In this document: piece by piece, positions 26,719 through 36,269 of the stretch | Layout: each line of letters starts with the position of its first letter | How positions within the stretch are numbered: the stretch's first letter is position 1 | Assembly: GCA_021372535.1 (NCBI GenBank) | Contig: JAJFUH010000029.1 | Span: 57,866-121,865 of the forward strand | Direction of reading: 5' to 3' | Length of the DNA stretch: 64,000 nt | Source of the DNA: a bacterium | GTDB lineage: Bacteria; Latescibacterota; Latescibacteria; Latescibacterales; Latescibacteraceae | Notes under the pieces: generated by a model | The model's database searches: none | What the model was told of the DNA's origin: nothing | The model's input: only the letters and a program-made list of their open reading frames with translations | Program-made: the position numbers and the translations under genes

Positions 26719-28083
26719 ATGGAATTTATTCATGCACTGCTCGTTAAAATTTCAGATGTACTCTGGGGCATACCCCTCATGATCGCTCTTATCGGCACCG
26801 GGCTGTATCTGACTGTCAATCTGGGATTTGTCCAGTTCAGGTATATGGCAAAAGCGCTCAGGATGATTTTTCTTCCGCCTCATGACGAAACCAGTCCCGG
26901 GGATATATCGCATTTCCAGGCGTTGATGACAGCCCTTGCTGCCACGGTCGGAACGGGTAATATCGCCGGGGTGGGAACCGCGATCGCCATGGGCGGCCCG
27001 GGAGGCATGTTCTGGATGTGGGTGACCGGCCTCGTCGGCATGGCCACCAAGTATTCCGAGGCAATGCTCGCTATCCGGTACCGGACAATCGAGCCGAACG
27101 GCACGGTCGCCGGCGGCCCCATGTTTTATATTGAAAAAGGGCTCAAATGCAAGTGGCTGGCGATTGTGTTCGCTGCATGCGCAAGCGTTGCCGCTTTCGG
27201 CACCGGGAACATGATCCAGTCGAATTCGGTTGCCGAGGCCATTCATGGCGCGTTCGGTATTCCGAACTGGATTACCGGAATCACTATTGCGGTTCTGGCG
27301 GGTATGGTCATTATCGGCGGAATCAAATCCATCGGCAAGGTCACGCAGGTGTTCGTACCGATTATGATAGCCTTCTACATGATCGCCGGATTGATAGCGG
27401 TCTTCATGAACCTGCACCTGTTCCCAATGGCCCTGAAATCGATTTTTGTCCATGCGCTCACCGGAAAAGCGGTTTTCGGCGGCGTTGTCGGTGCGGGTGT
27501 CAAAGAGGCGATGCGGTACGGTCTCGCCCGCGGCCTCCTGTCGAATGAAAGCGGCCAGGGCTCATCCCCGATTGCCGCGGCGGCGGCGCGAACCGATCAT
27601 CCGGTCACCCAGGCTCTCGTATCAATGACCCAGACATTCATCGACACCATGGTGGTCTGTTCCATGACCGGCTTTATCATCGTCATGTCGCAGTCGATAG
27701 GGACCGAAACGGGGGCAAAGCTTACCGCTATATCGTTCGATACGCTCCTCGGCTCCGTGGCAATCGGTAATCTTGTCACCGCTATCGGACTCGCGGTATT
27801 CGCGTATTCGACGATCCTCGGGTGGAGCTATTACGGCGAGATATCCATGGAATACCTGTTCGGGCTGGGAGTGATCAAGTATTATCGCTTCATTTTTGTG
27901 ATTTTTGTTTTTATCGGCGCAATTCTTCAGCTTGAAACAGTCTGGGCTTTTGCCGATGTCATGAATGCGTGCATGGCTCTGCCGAACCTGCTGGCGCTCG
28001 TACTGCTCGGCGGCGAGCTCCGTAAAATTCATAAAGACTATTTCTCGGGGCGGTTCGAATACAGGGTTTCGACTGATACATAA
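26719..28083 (+). CDS. AGCS-family sodium:alanine/glycine symporter
   Basis: A 454-residue inner-membrane transporter with about ten hydrophobic helices. Family marks are visible: the N-terminal GTGLYLTVNLGFVQFRYM, ATVGTGNIAGVGTAIAMGGPG (about 75-95) and GLLSNESGQGSSPIAAAAARTDHP (about 272-296). It imports alanine or glycine (in some members D-alanine) with sodium. GGGG lies seven bases before the ATG. The short gap to the upstream parvulin gene allows co-transcription, with no obvious functional link. The next downstream feature is a family C repeat. Confidence 0.93.
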   Translation: MEFIHALLVKISDVLWGIPLMIALIGTGLYLTVNLGFVQFRYMAKALRMIFLPPHDETSPGDISHFQALMTALAATVGTGNIAGVGTAIAMGGPGGMFWMWVTGLVGMATKYSEAMLAIRYRTIEPNGTVAGGPMFYIEKGLKCKWLAIVFAACASVAAFGTGNMIQSNSVAEAIHGAFGIPNWITGITIAVLAGMVIIGGIKSIGKVTQVFVPIMIAFYMIAGLIAVFMNLHLFPMALKSIFVHALTGKAVFGGVVGAGVKEAMRYGLARGLLSNESGQGSSPIAAAAARTDHPVTQALVSMTQTFIDTMVVCSMTGFIIVMSQSIGTETGAKLTAISFDTLLGSVAIGNLVTAIGLAVFAYSTILGWSYYGEISMEYLFGLGVIKYYRFIFVIFVFIGAILQLETVWAFADVMNACMALPNLLALVLLGGELRKIHKDYFSGRFEYRVSTDT

Positions 28084-28172
28084 CGTATGGGCATTTAAAA
28101 ACGCCAGCGGAACCATTTGATTTGCCGCAAACGATGATTGAGGATTATATTGGTGTTGATAAAAAGGATTCT

Positions 28173-28366
28173 GGTTATTCAATCAGTGCATAAAACTTAC
28201 GAATGAGATGTTTTCACACATTAAAGTGCCATTCCCGTGAAAACGGGAATCCATCATCTACTGCTCATGACATGGCGATATTTATACTGGATTCCCAATT
28301 CACTTCGTTCTTGGGAATGACAATACTCGTACAATAAATTTGTGTTTATAAGCTCATTGAATAACC
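28173..28366. repeat. MITE-like repeat family C, copy 1
   Basis: A 194-bp element bounded by inverted ends GGTTATTCAAT...ATTGAATAACC, with imperfect extension inward. Inside it are the hairpin ATTCCCGTGAAAACGGGAAT and a second hairpin TTCCCAA...TTGGGAA. There is no coding capacity. Copy 2 lies at 57218-57408. Confidence 0.8.
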
Positions 28367-28409
28367 CGAAAAAAGATCATTGACTCCATGAAACATTTTC
28401 CCGACTGAA

Positions 28410-29177
28410 ATGGTTGATTATTCGATGAAATACGATATAGGACATATTCTCAAAAACTGGCCGTACAACCCCGATGACGACCTGGTCGTCCGCATTATAG
28501 ATACACCCGAAGGGCCAAAACTCCAGATGCGTATCGACATGGGTATCATCCAGATGGAGCTGGACGGTCATCCTGCCGGTGAAAATCCCGAAGGCTTCGA
28601 ATCCTGGCTCGAATACTACGAACGCCAGAGGGATATATATGAAGCCGGGAAGGTGGACGATTTTTTCTCGCTCACCAGCGATGATTGCAAAATACTCCGT
28701 CACGAAGGAGTGCAGTATTATTACCGCTATCTGAGTCTTATGAAGCTCGAGGATTACCCCCGTGTCGTCCGAGACACCGATCGTAATAGACGGCTCTTCG
28801 CATTTGTCAAGAAATATGCGCCGGGCGAGATCGACCGATGGTCGCTCGACCAGTTCCGTCCCTATATCATCATGATGAACACCCGCGCAAAAGCATCTAT
28901 CCGTCTCCGCGAAAATCCTGCCACCGGCATCGAGGAGGCTGTCGAGCTGTTCGATACCGGTATCGGGGAGATTATGGAGTTCTACAATGAATACGGCCTC
29001 GCTGAGGAAATAGAATCGTCGGTTGAGCTCTCCATCCTGAAAGCGCTGAAAAACGAATTTCTCAGAAAAAGCCCCCCGAGTCTCGAAGATGAGCTCAAAA
29101 AGGCTGTCACCGAGGAACGGTTCGAGGATGCCGCCCGTATCCGCGATAAAATCCGTAACCGTCCGAAAAGAAAATAG
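28410..29177 (+). CDS. UVR-motif protein of unknown function
   Basis: A 255-residue protein whose C terminus (LEDELKKAVTEERFEDAARIRDKIR, about 223-247) is a UvrB/UvrC-type UVR motif. This helical hairpin is also used by McsA-like adaptors. The preceding ~215 residues, largely helical and acidic (tetratricopeptide-like by eye), form a module I have seen in FCB-type genomes next to UVR motifs but cannot name. No clear Shine-Dalgarno precedes either ATG 28410 or ATG 28425, so the start is uncertain. The gap to the next gene is 31 bp and probably co-transcribed. Confidence 0.7.
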   Translation: MVDYSMKYDIGHILKNWPYNPDDDLVVRIIDTPEGPKLQMRIDMGIIQMELDGHPAGENPEGFESWLEYYERQRDIYEAGKVDDFFSLTSDDCKILRHEGVQYYYRYLSLMKLEDYPRVVRDTDRNRRLFAFVKKYAPGEIDRWSLDQFRPYIIMMNTRAKASIRLRENPATGIEEAVELFDTGIGEIMEFYNEYGLAEEIESSVELSILKALKNEFLRKSPPSLEDELKKAVTEERFEDAARIRDKIRNRPKRK

Positions 29178-29208
29178 CATTAATCAATGATACGAGAGGC
29201 GGGAATGT

Positions 29209-29898
29209 ATGAACAGGTTCCTGGTTATTACAGCCGTACCGGCATTTCTCCTTGTTTTTTCGTGCTCCTTTTTCAAACCGGGCGCAAACACCACGAAAGA
29301 ACCCGGGCAGATTGTCTGGAATATCGATAACCTGACTTCCATCGGCGGCAATACGCCGACCGTTCTCGGTTCTCCCCGCTGTATCGATACTCCGCGCGGA
29401 AAAGCGCTCCTGTTCGACGGTGTCAGGGATGCCCTCGTTATGGACAGCCACCCGCTCGAAGGGGCAACGGCGTTCACCATTGAGATTGTCTTCCGCCCCG
29501 ACCGGGACGGCGCTCCCGAACAGCGTTTTCTTCATCTTCAGGAAGACGGCGGCGACAACCGTCTGCTCATCGAGACACGGCTCATCGAGAACAGCAGGTG
29601 GAGTCTCGATACCTACATGAAATCCGGCGAGACCGACCAGACCCTGCTCGAAATGGGGAACACCCATCCGCTCGGCGAATGGTACAACGCGGCGTTCGTG
29701 TTCGACGGCCGTGAAATGCGGCACTATATAAACGGTGTCATGGAACTTTCCGCCGGTATCGCCTCGTTCACACCGCCGAAAGCGGGAAAAACGTCGATCG
29801 GTGTCCGTATCAACAGGGTGTACTGGTTCAAAGGGGCAGTCAGGACAGTGCGTTTCACCCGGCGGGCGCTTTCTCCAAAAGAGTTTTTGAAGCCGTGA
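29209..29898 (+). CDS. Lipoprotein with LamG/concanavalin-like domain
   Basis: A 229-residue protein with a lipoprotein signal peptide (hydrophobic 5-15, lipobox VFSC with Cys19). The rest is a single LamG-type jelly roll: the opening LLFDGVRDALVM, the strands FTIEIVFRPD and WYNAAFVFDGREMRHYINGV, and the ending FKGAVRTVRFTRRALSPKEF. Such domains bind carbohydrate or protein at the cell surface. It follows the UVR gene closely. Its 3' side abuts a family A repeat. Confidence 0.82.
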   Translation: MNRFLVITAVPAFLLVFSCSFFKPGANTTKEPGQIVWNIDNLTSIGGNTPTVLGSPRCIDTPRGKALLFDGVRDALVMDSHPLEGATAFTIEIVFRPDRDGAPEQRFLHLQEDGGDNRLLIETRLIENSRWSLDTYMKSGETDQTLLEMGNTHPLGEWYNAAFVFDGREMRHYINGVMELSAGIASFTPPKAGKTSIGVRINRVYWFKGAVRTVRFTRRALSPKEFLKP

Positions 29899-29900
29899 AA

Positions 29901-29963
29901 AGCGTTGTTAAAAACACCATTATGTGGATTTATGCTGTCAAGGGTCGGCACGAAGTGCCGATC
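29901..29963 (+). repeat. Repeat family A, copy 5, left part
   Basis: Carries the left flank (aacacc.ttatgtggatttatg), outer-stem left arm CTGTCAAGGG and the full inner hairpin TCGGCAC-GAA-GTGCCGA. It then breaks off at palindrome P. The expected right part appears 328 bp later. Confidence 0.8.
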
Positions 29964-29983
29964 CCCGATTAATAATTCGGGGA
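29962..29983. repeat. Palindromic element P, copy 3
   Basis: Core CCCCGATTAATAATTCGGGG, inserted directly after the inner hairpin of a family A element. It is the exact reverse complement of copy 4 at 39151-39172. Confidence 0.85.
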
Positions 29984-30082
29984 CATGTTTATATGCTGGT
30001 GACCCAACAGAATCCACAATGAAATGTATTGTAATACATTGATTATAAATAGAATATTGACCATTAAAGCCTGTGAATTTAC

Positions 30083-30291
30083 AAACCCGTTGAAAAGCCC
30101 TGCGGTCACAACCGGTTTTCGGAAAAAGAATGGGTGCTGTCCGGGCGAGCCGAAGGCTCGTAAGTTCACACATTCCCGAAAAACGGGCCTTGAACGGGGA
30201 AAAAGGCTTTTCACGGAGCGCCCTTTCTTTGGTTACTTCCTTTGGGCGCGCAAAGGAAGTAACATATAAAAAGTGTTCTTAAAAAAATGGG
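30083..30291 (+). repeat. Structured repeat family D, copy 1
   Basis: Nested stems: GTTGAAAAGCC (30089-30099) pairs with GGCTTTTCAC (30205-30214). Inside is CCGGTTTTCGG with CCGAAAAACGG, then GAATG/CATTC, then the apical hairpin CGAGCC-GAA-GGCTCG. A second hairpin, GTTACTTCCTTTG/CAAAGGAAGTAAC (30232-30263), follows, then an A-run ending ATGGGGA. It lies between the two halves of a family A element. Confidence 0.85.
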
Positions 30292-30380
30292 GAGTGCCAC
30301 CGATTTACATGCCCTTGACAGCAGCAAAACTATACACTTCATTATCGGGCGCGTAAAAAAGATATTTTTTCACCACTCCT
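30292..30380 (+). repeat. Repeat family A, copy 5, right part
   Basis: Resumes at GAGTGCC-ACCGATTTACATG, continues with the outer-stem right arm CCCTTGACAGC, the 'agcaaaac.a.acacttc.ttatcgggcgcg' spacer and the AAAAAAG-ATA-TTTTTT tail hairpin. Together with 29901-29963 it makes one whole element. Confidence 0.82.
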
Positions 30381-30465
30381 TGAACAAAGTTACGAATTTT
30401 CTCGCCGGTACAGATAAAAATGAACGGTCCGAGCACTTGAAATGCTCTGACAGTCCGGAGGAACG

Positions 30466-33120
30466 ATGAAAAGAATATTTATTTCAGGCCATGTGATATT
30501 TTTTCTTTCTCTGTTCACCTTCATCCTTTTCCCCCGGTGTGAAATCACTGCCCAGAATCTCCGGACGCCCGTGGATTATATCGGTTACCCCGTCGGGGCC
30601 GATTACAAGCTTGCACGGTGGAAAACAATCGTCGATTATTTCCGGTATGTGGATGAAAACTCCGACCGGGTCGTCACGAGGGACATGGGCACCACCACGG
30701 AAGGACGCCCGTTCATCATCGCCGAGATATCCTCGCCCGATGCCGTACACGATTTTGCCCGTCACAGGGAAAACCAGCGGAAAATCGCCGATCCGCGTCT
30801 TATCAGGGATGAAGCGGAAGAACGCCGCCTCATAGACGAAAGCCGTGTAGTGATTCTGATAAATTGCAGTCTTCATGCATCGGAAATCGCCGCAACCCAG
30901 ATGTCCATGGAGCTCCTCTACGACCTCGCAGCCGGAACATCGCCGGAAATCAACGACATCCTCGCGCGGACCATCATCCTCATCGTTCCTTCCGCGAACC
31001 CGGACGGGCTCGAAACGGTTATCGACTGGTACGAGCGCTCGCTCGGGAAGCCATGGGAAGGTTCGGGCATGCCGTGGCTCTATCATCCCTATGCGGGCCA
31101 TGACAACAACCGCGACTGGTTCATGCTCAATCTCAAGGAGACACGGCTCGAAACGGAGCTCATCTATGGCGAGTGGCTGCCGACAATCGTTTACGATATC
31201 CACCAGATGGAGAGCGACAGGGCGCGGTTTTTCGTTCCCCCGTTTTTCGATCCCAAGAACCCGAACATCCCTCCCCTGACCGACCAGATGCTCCTCATCG
31301 TGGGCGGGCACATGGCGGCGGAGCTCACACGGGCGGGCAAAAAGGGGATTCTCCATGACGCCATGTACGACAACTGGTGGCAGGGCGGATTCCGCACCAC
31401 GGTCTACCGTCACAACATGGTGGGGCTGCTTACCGAGGCGGCGAGCGTCTCGATAGCATCTCCCATATTTCTCCGAAAAGGCGATCTACGGGGTGGAACT
31501 CGCGGAATGCCCGATTATTCCGTGCGCGTGAATTTTCCCGACCCGTGGCCCGGTGGCTGGTGGCGTCTCAGGGACATCGTCGACTATGAAAAAATCGCCT
31601 GCATGAGCGTCTTCAGGCTTGCAGCCCGCTATCACGACCTTTTCCAGAGCAATACGGTCCAGCTTGCGCGGGAAGCCCTTGCAGCCGGAACGGCCGAGCC
31701 GCCGTTCGCATGGATTGTCCCTCCCGACCAGCACGATCCCCGCACCGCCGCCGAGATGCTTGACAGGCTCTTCGCGACCGGCATCGAAATTCATCGTGCG
31801 GATGAAGCATTCACCGCCGATGATGTCTCATATCCCGCGGGAACCTACATCATGTACTGCTCGCAGCCGTTCCGCGCCCACCTCAACGACATGATGGAAC
31901 GTCAGGAGTACCCCAACCGTCTCCAGTATCCCGGCGGTCCGCCCGAAACACCGTACGACAACGCCGGATGGACGATCCCCCTTCAGATGGGAGTCCGTCA
32001 TGTAGCTGTTCACGAGCCGTTCCGGTGCAAGGCTCAAAAATTGACCGCTGTCTCCATGCCCGAGGGCAAAATCAGTGGAAAAGGCTCAGGATATGTCGTC
32101 CGGGCAGCCTCCAACGACGATTTCCGTCTCATGAACCGTCTCAATAAAGCCCATATCCCGTTCAGCCTGGTCACGTCGCCCGAAACGTGGAAAAAGAAAA
32201 CCGGGGCCGATGTTCCGGCGGGTTCGGTGTTCATCGGCGATGCAGGAGCGGTGCGTTCGGCAATGCCGGGACTTCTCGACGGGATTTCCTCACAGCTTGC
32301 CGGTGTGGGGGATTCGGAATCCTCACTCAAACCGGCTCTCGGGTCAGTTACCGCGCCGCGTGTCGGTTTCTACCAGCCCTGGCTCGATGTTGCCGACGAG
32401 GGATGGACGCGGTACGTGCTCGACGAGTTCGAATTCCCCTATTCCATCCTCCACAACGCCGAAATAAAGGCGGGAAACCTGAGCGACCGTTACGACTGCC
32501 TGATTCTCCCCTCGCTCGGCGCTTCGTCGATCATCAACGGTCAGGCGCCTGACACGACCGAGCCCCAGTACGAGGGCGGCGTCGGGCAGGAAGGCATCGT
32601 CGCCCTCCAGGACTTCGTGTCACGTGGCGGAACGCTCGTATGCATTGACGGCTCGTGCAGCCTGCCGGTCAACAACTTCAATATTCCCGTCCGTAACGTC
32701 CTCGAAGGGAAAAAATCCGACGAATTCTACTGCCCCGGGTCGATTCTGCGGGTCAGCATCGATAAAAATCATCCCCTCGGATACGGGATGACTGACTGGG
32801 CGTCGGGGTATTTTACCGGCTCTCAGGCTTTCGAGGTGATCAGGCCGGACACGAAGGAGGCCACGAAGGATGACCGCGAGCCCGAAAAACGATACAAAAC
32901 GACCGTGGTCGCCCGCTATTCCGACACCGTCCTGCTCGAAAGCGGCTGGATTCGCGGAGGGAACCTCATCGCCGACAAACCCGCCATCGTGGAGGTCGCG
33001 TACGGCAAGGGGCATATCGTCCTGCTCGGCTTCAGGGTGCAGCACCGCGGTCAGCCGCACGGCACATTCCGGCTCCTGTTCAACGCCATCCAGTGCAGCA
33101 CCCTCGGGGTACCATGGTGA
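30466..33120 (+). CDS. Secreted M14-family zinc carboxypeptidase
   Basis: An 884-residue exported peptidase (signal peptide 1-29). The M14 site is complete: the H137-x-x-E140 zinc pair in SLHASE, the NPDG loop (178-181), HDNNRDW (212-218), third ligand H246 in DIHQME, and catalytic Glu324 in GLLTEAAS. The domain covers about 35-370. The remaining ~500 residues include a long region with alternating strands and a class I glutaminase-like fold (LPSLGASSIINGQAP ... FVSRGGTLVCIDG), as in other large bacterial M14 proteins. It probably trims exported peptides. GGAGG stands before the ATG. No T9SS tail is visible. Confidence 0.9.
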   Translation: MKRIFISGHVIFFLSLFTFILFPRCEITAQNLRTPVDYIGYPVGADYKLARWKTIVDYFRYVDENSDRVVTRDMGTTTEGRPFIIAEISSPDAVHDFARHRENQRKIADPRLIRDEAEERRLIDESRVVILINCSLHASEIAATQMSMELLYDLAAGTSPEINDILARTIILIVPSANPDGLETVIDWYERSLGKPWEGSGMPWLYHPYAGHDNNRDWFMLNLKETRLETELIYGEWLPTIVYDIHQMESDRARFFVPPFFDPKNPNIPPLTDQMLLIVGGHMAAELTRAGKKGILHDAMYDNWWQGGFRTTVYRHNMVGLLTEAASVSIASPIFLRKGDLRGGTRGMPDYSVRVNFPDPWPGGWWRLRDIVDYEKIACMSVFRLAARYHDLFQSNTVQLAREALAAGTAEPPFAWIVPPDQHDPRTAAEMLDRLFATGIEIHRADEAFTADDVSYPAGTYIMYCSQPFRAHLNDMMERQEYPNRLQYPGGPPETPYDNAGWTIPLQMGVRHVAVHEPFRCKAQKLTAVSMPEGKISGKGSGYVVRAASNDDFRLMNRLNKAHIPFSLVTSPETWKKKTGADVPAGSVFIGDAGAVRSAMPGLLDGISSQLAGVGDSESSLKPALGSVTAPRVGFYQPWLDVADEGWTRYVLDEFEFPYSILHNAEIKAGNLSDRYDCLILPSLGASSIINGQAPDTTEPQYEGGVGQEGIVALQDFVSRGGTLVCIDGSCSLPVNNFNIPVRNVLEGKKSDEFYCPGSILRVSIDKNHPLGYGMTDWASGYFTGSQAFEVIRPDTKEATKDDREPEKRYKTTVVARYSDTVLLESGWIRGGNLIADKPAIVEVAYGKGHIVLLGFRVQHRGQPHGTFRLLFNAIQCSTLGVPW

Positions 33121-33233
33121 TGAGCACGCCATGCTTCAGTTATGGCCGTTATTCATGACATGACCGGATCTCATGTGTCATGGCATGCGGGGAAAACTGT
33201 TTTCCCGGCATTTCCCTTATTAAAGATTGACGA

Positions 33234-33280
33234 ATGGATTCAGGTTGTCAAAAGTAGGTATATAGTGCCGATTTATACAT
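33234..33280 (+). repeat. Repeat family A, copy 6, left half only
   Basis: Matches the left part of family A ('tggatt.aggttgtcaa', a degenerate inner hairpin and 'agtgccgatttatacat') and then stops five bases before the stop codon of the AT-rich beta-helix gene. The hairpin arms have decayed. Confidence 0.65.
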
Positions 33281-33284
33281 AATA

Positions 33285-35798
33285 CTATCTTATTAACAAT
33301 ATTTTCCCTTGTTTCATAAAATTATCCGTTTTTAACGAGAATAAATACATACCACTGCTTACATCTTTCCCATCATCATTTTTACCATTCCAGATTGACT
33401 CATAAATTCCCGCATGTATTCTGCAATCACATAACACTTGTATTTTTCTGCCAAGTATGTCATAAATAACAAGTTTCACATGACAATCGGTTGGTATTTC
33501 ATATCGTATCAGAGTATATGAATTGAAAGGATTCGGATATGGATTTCTTATCTTAAATTCTTTGTCTACCTCAAGAACAATAGTGTTGTATTCGGCTGCA
33601 ACTTTTTGACTTTCCCAATTTTGCCAGACAGTTTGAAGCCAATAATAGTATTGTACACCATTACGAGGAATGTATTTATCAATATATTCCGTAGTCCCTG
33701 CCGTTACAGAATCAATCAGTATAGTATTATATTTTTCAAACAACTTTATCGATTCCAAAGAAGTGAACCGTGAAATCGGATAAGGATCAGTCGGCTTATT
33801 GAAACGGGAGCGGTATATTCTGTAAAAATCGACCCGACCCTCACTTTCAGAAGGAGATATTTCCCATGTGATCTTAAGTTGGTATCCATCATCATTCGGA
33901 ATATCTGTAACAATGATATTTGAAGGTGGTTCAATAATGATAGGAGGTAATGGTAAATCTCGCACATTTTCATATGCTCCAATATCTGGTTTTTTTCCAC
34001 GTCTATTACCTTCAATGTCTGTTTCTGGAGCGTCAACACTCGTTCCGACACCTATACATGGACTGTAATCAGATAAATGATAATCATTGTTTTGAGAATT
34101 GATAAATTGAGGCTGAAAACATAAATTCCCGTTTTTATTATTATATCTTAAATCATTCAGTAATGAAAAACATATCGAATCAGGAGTATTTGGACCACGT
34201 ATGTCTTTCTCGTTTCCCCAAATGATAGAGTTAATAATTTTGATATTTTTAAGTGAATTCTTTACACTTTGATTGTTTGAATCCATATTTATTCCACCAG
34301 CCCATGAACTATTTTTACCTGTTCCATTCTCAACTATTGTATTATTATCAATACGCACATCATCAATGACATTGCTTGTGCTGCCTTCATAACCGCCAAC
34401 GAACACAATACCTCCACCATCGAGATTTTTTGCTATTAGATTGTTAACAATTTTTACCTTTTTTATCGAATTGTTTTGACCTCCAAAAGAACCTCCCTGC
34501 AGCAATATCCCATTAGCAGAACAATATAATATATTATTGGACTCAATTGTAACATTAGCAATAGTATTATCCAGAGCTAAATTTGGTGCTGCATTGTGGC
34601 CATCTGCTCCCGTAAATTGAATTCCACCTCCACGTATTGTATTTTTGGATATAATTATATTTGACACTTCATTTTTACAATTATCAGTCGAAGTTCCTGA
34701 CGGAAGGGACGCTTGAGCTCCACTTTGGGCTCCGCCAAGGATCTCGATTGTTACGGGTGAACCTTCGATATAATTATCACTAATATGGAGATTCTCAATT
34801 CTGTTGTTTTGATCCCCTATAGAATTACCGCCACAAATAAGTAAGGAACTATTTGTATGGCCCGTGATCATGTTATTGGATATTTCCAAACCGGAAATGA
34901 TGTTGTTTGTGCTCGCTTCGCCTACTGCTCCGCAGGTATAAACAGCTATTCTATATCCTTTATTAATAATCTTATTTTTCGCAACAGTTATATTTACAAT
35001 TTGATTGTTTGTGCTTAATTCACCTTCGCCAGCTTGAATATTTAAACCAGTGAAATTATTATTTTCAATGGTATTCTCTATGATATCGACATTACTTATA
35101 ATGCAATTTTGATCTGAGTTACTGATTGAAATAGCTCCCCAGCTTCCAGAGATAATATTTCCCTGCAATACTACTTTATCGATAACCTTTGGTTCTTGTC
35201 CGTCATTGCCAGTATGTACATCGATGCCGTTCCAATAAAAGTTTTTAATTATAAATCCACAGATTTTAACGTTCGAAGCATAAACCTTAAAGCATTTGAT
35301 AGCCGAGCTTCTTAAGCCATCAAGGGTGACATCCGGTGTTCCATTTCCATCGATATCACCATTGATTGTAACTTGGCCTCCAGTTATCGGAGGCAAGTCT
35401 TCAGTAACCGAAATTGTCATTCCATAAAGTATAGGATCAAATGTAATCGTATTTGGACCATTGTCATGATTAACTGCAATTATTGCTTCCGGCAGAGAAA
35501 TACCGTCAGGTCCAGGATCATTGATAAGATTTACTGGATTCGATGTATTTCCGTTAACTGAATCATTGCATGTTGTGATTGTAATTACAACTTCGCTATC
35601 CGAAACAACATTATCTTTCCTATAAACAAATATATCTGCCGGTTTATTCGTTTGTTTCTTTGCATATCGATTGTTAATAGCATTTATAATACCCCCATCA
35701 GCCACTGTTACGGTATCCTGAACACATACTGTTCCAGCAAACCACCTGTTAAGTACCATTATGATCAGAAACAACAAGATGAGTTTATAATTATTCAT
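33285..35798 (-). CDS. AT-rich right-handed beta-helix protein with T9SS sorting domain
   Basis: An 837-residue exported protein. An N-terminal hydrophobic segment is followed by a GPDGISLPEAIIAVN...GPNTITFDP block typical of parallel beta-helix surface proteins. Then come about 20 rungs rich in Asn and Ile (NNIISGLEISNN, NTIANVTIESNN; about 160-560). After them are a fibronectin III-like domain (about 630-740) and a ~75-residue T9SS type A tail (NPYPNPFNSYTLIRYEIP ... GMYLFSLKTDNFMKQGKILLIR). Codon use is markedly AT-rich compared with every neighbour, so recent transfer is likely. No Shine-Dalgarno is evident before the ATG. It may bind or degrade polysaccharide. Confidence 0.85.
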   Translation of the reverse strand: MNNYKLILLFLIIMVLNRWFAGTVCVQDTVTVADGGIINAINNRYAKKQTNKPADIFVYRKDNVVSDSEVVITITTCNDSVNGNTSNPVNLINDPGPDGISLPEAIIAVNHDNGPNTITFDPILYGMTISVTEDLPPITGGQVTINGDIDGNGTPDVTLDGLRSSAIKCFKVYASNVKICGFIIKNFYWNGIDVHTGNDGQEPKVIDKVVLQGNIISGSWGAISISNSDQNCIISNVDIIENTIENNNFTGLNIQAGEGELSTNNQIVNITVAKNKIINKGYRIAVYTCGAVGEASTNNIISGLEISNNMITGHTNSSLLICGGNSIGDQNNRIENLHISDNYIEGSPVTIEILGGAQSGAQASLPSGTSTDNCKNEVSNIIISKNTIRGGGIQFTGADGHNAAPNLALDNTIANVTIESNNILYCSANGILLQGGSFGGQNNSIKKVKIVNNLIAKNLDGGGIVFVGGYEGSTSNVIDDVRIDNNTIVENGTGKNSSWAGGINMDSNNQSVKNSLKNIKIINSIIWGNEKDIRGPNTPDSICFSLLNDLRYNNKNGNLCFQPQFINSQNNDYHLSDYSPCIGVGTSVDAPETDIEGNRRGKKPDIGAYENVRDLPLPPIIIEPPSNIIVTDIPNDDGYQLKITWEISPSESEGRVDFYRIYRSRFNKPTDPYPISRFTSLESIKLFEKYNTILIDSVTAGTTEYIDKYIPRNGVQYYYWLQTVWQNWESQKVAAEYNTIVLEVDKEFKIRNPYPNPFNSYTLIRYEIPTDCHVKLVIYDILGRKIQVLCDCRIHAGIYESIWNGKNDDGKDVSSGMYLFSLKTDNFMKQGKILLIR

Positions 35799-36269
35799 AT
35801 ATTTTTCATCACATATTGAAGTTATGATAAGCAGAATGATGAATAAATTCTCATTATCTCAAAACGACAATAATCTAATCTGACATCCCTAATAAAAATT
35901 ATGGCGTTAACAAATTCAAATAATCTTATGTATTAATGAAAAATAACGATGATCATTTCTTGTAACAAGGATTTTCTGTTTACTTATTGTCACATTATGC
36001 AGTTTAAATATTTGATAGACGCTCAAACGTACTTCTTTAATAATCAGCCGGGAAATGGTTTTTGGCATAACCATTCCTTAATCGTTAAATCCAGACGAGT
36101 GTCTTTGCAAATAGCTTATTCCCCAACCATATGAAATATGAGCTATCTGTTATGTCTGACAATCCTCACAATAATTTTGATGATTTTATCGTGAAGACTG
36201 CGAAGTTACCAATGTTTGATCTTTAAGGGGAGAACCAAACGTCGCGGTAAATTGCACAGATTATAAACC
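35799..36269. other. AT-rich upstream region of beta-helix gene
   Basis: This stretch has the same low-GC character as the beta-helix gene and presumably travelled with it. It should hold that gene's promoter. No gene, hairpin with T-run or insertion-sequence end is recognised. Confidence 0.45.
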
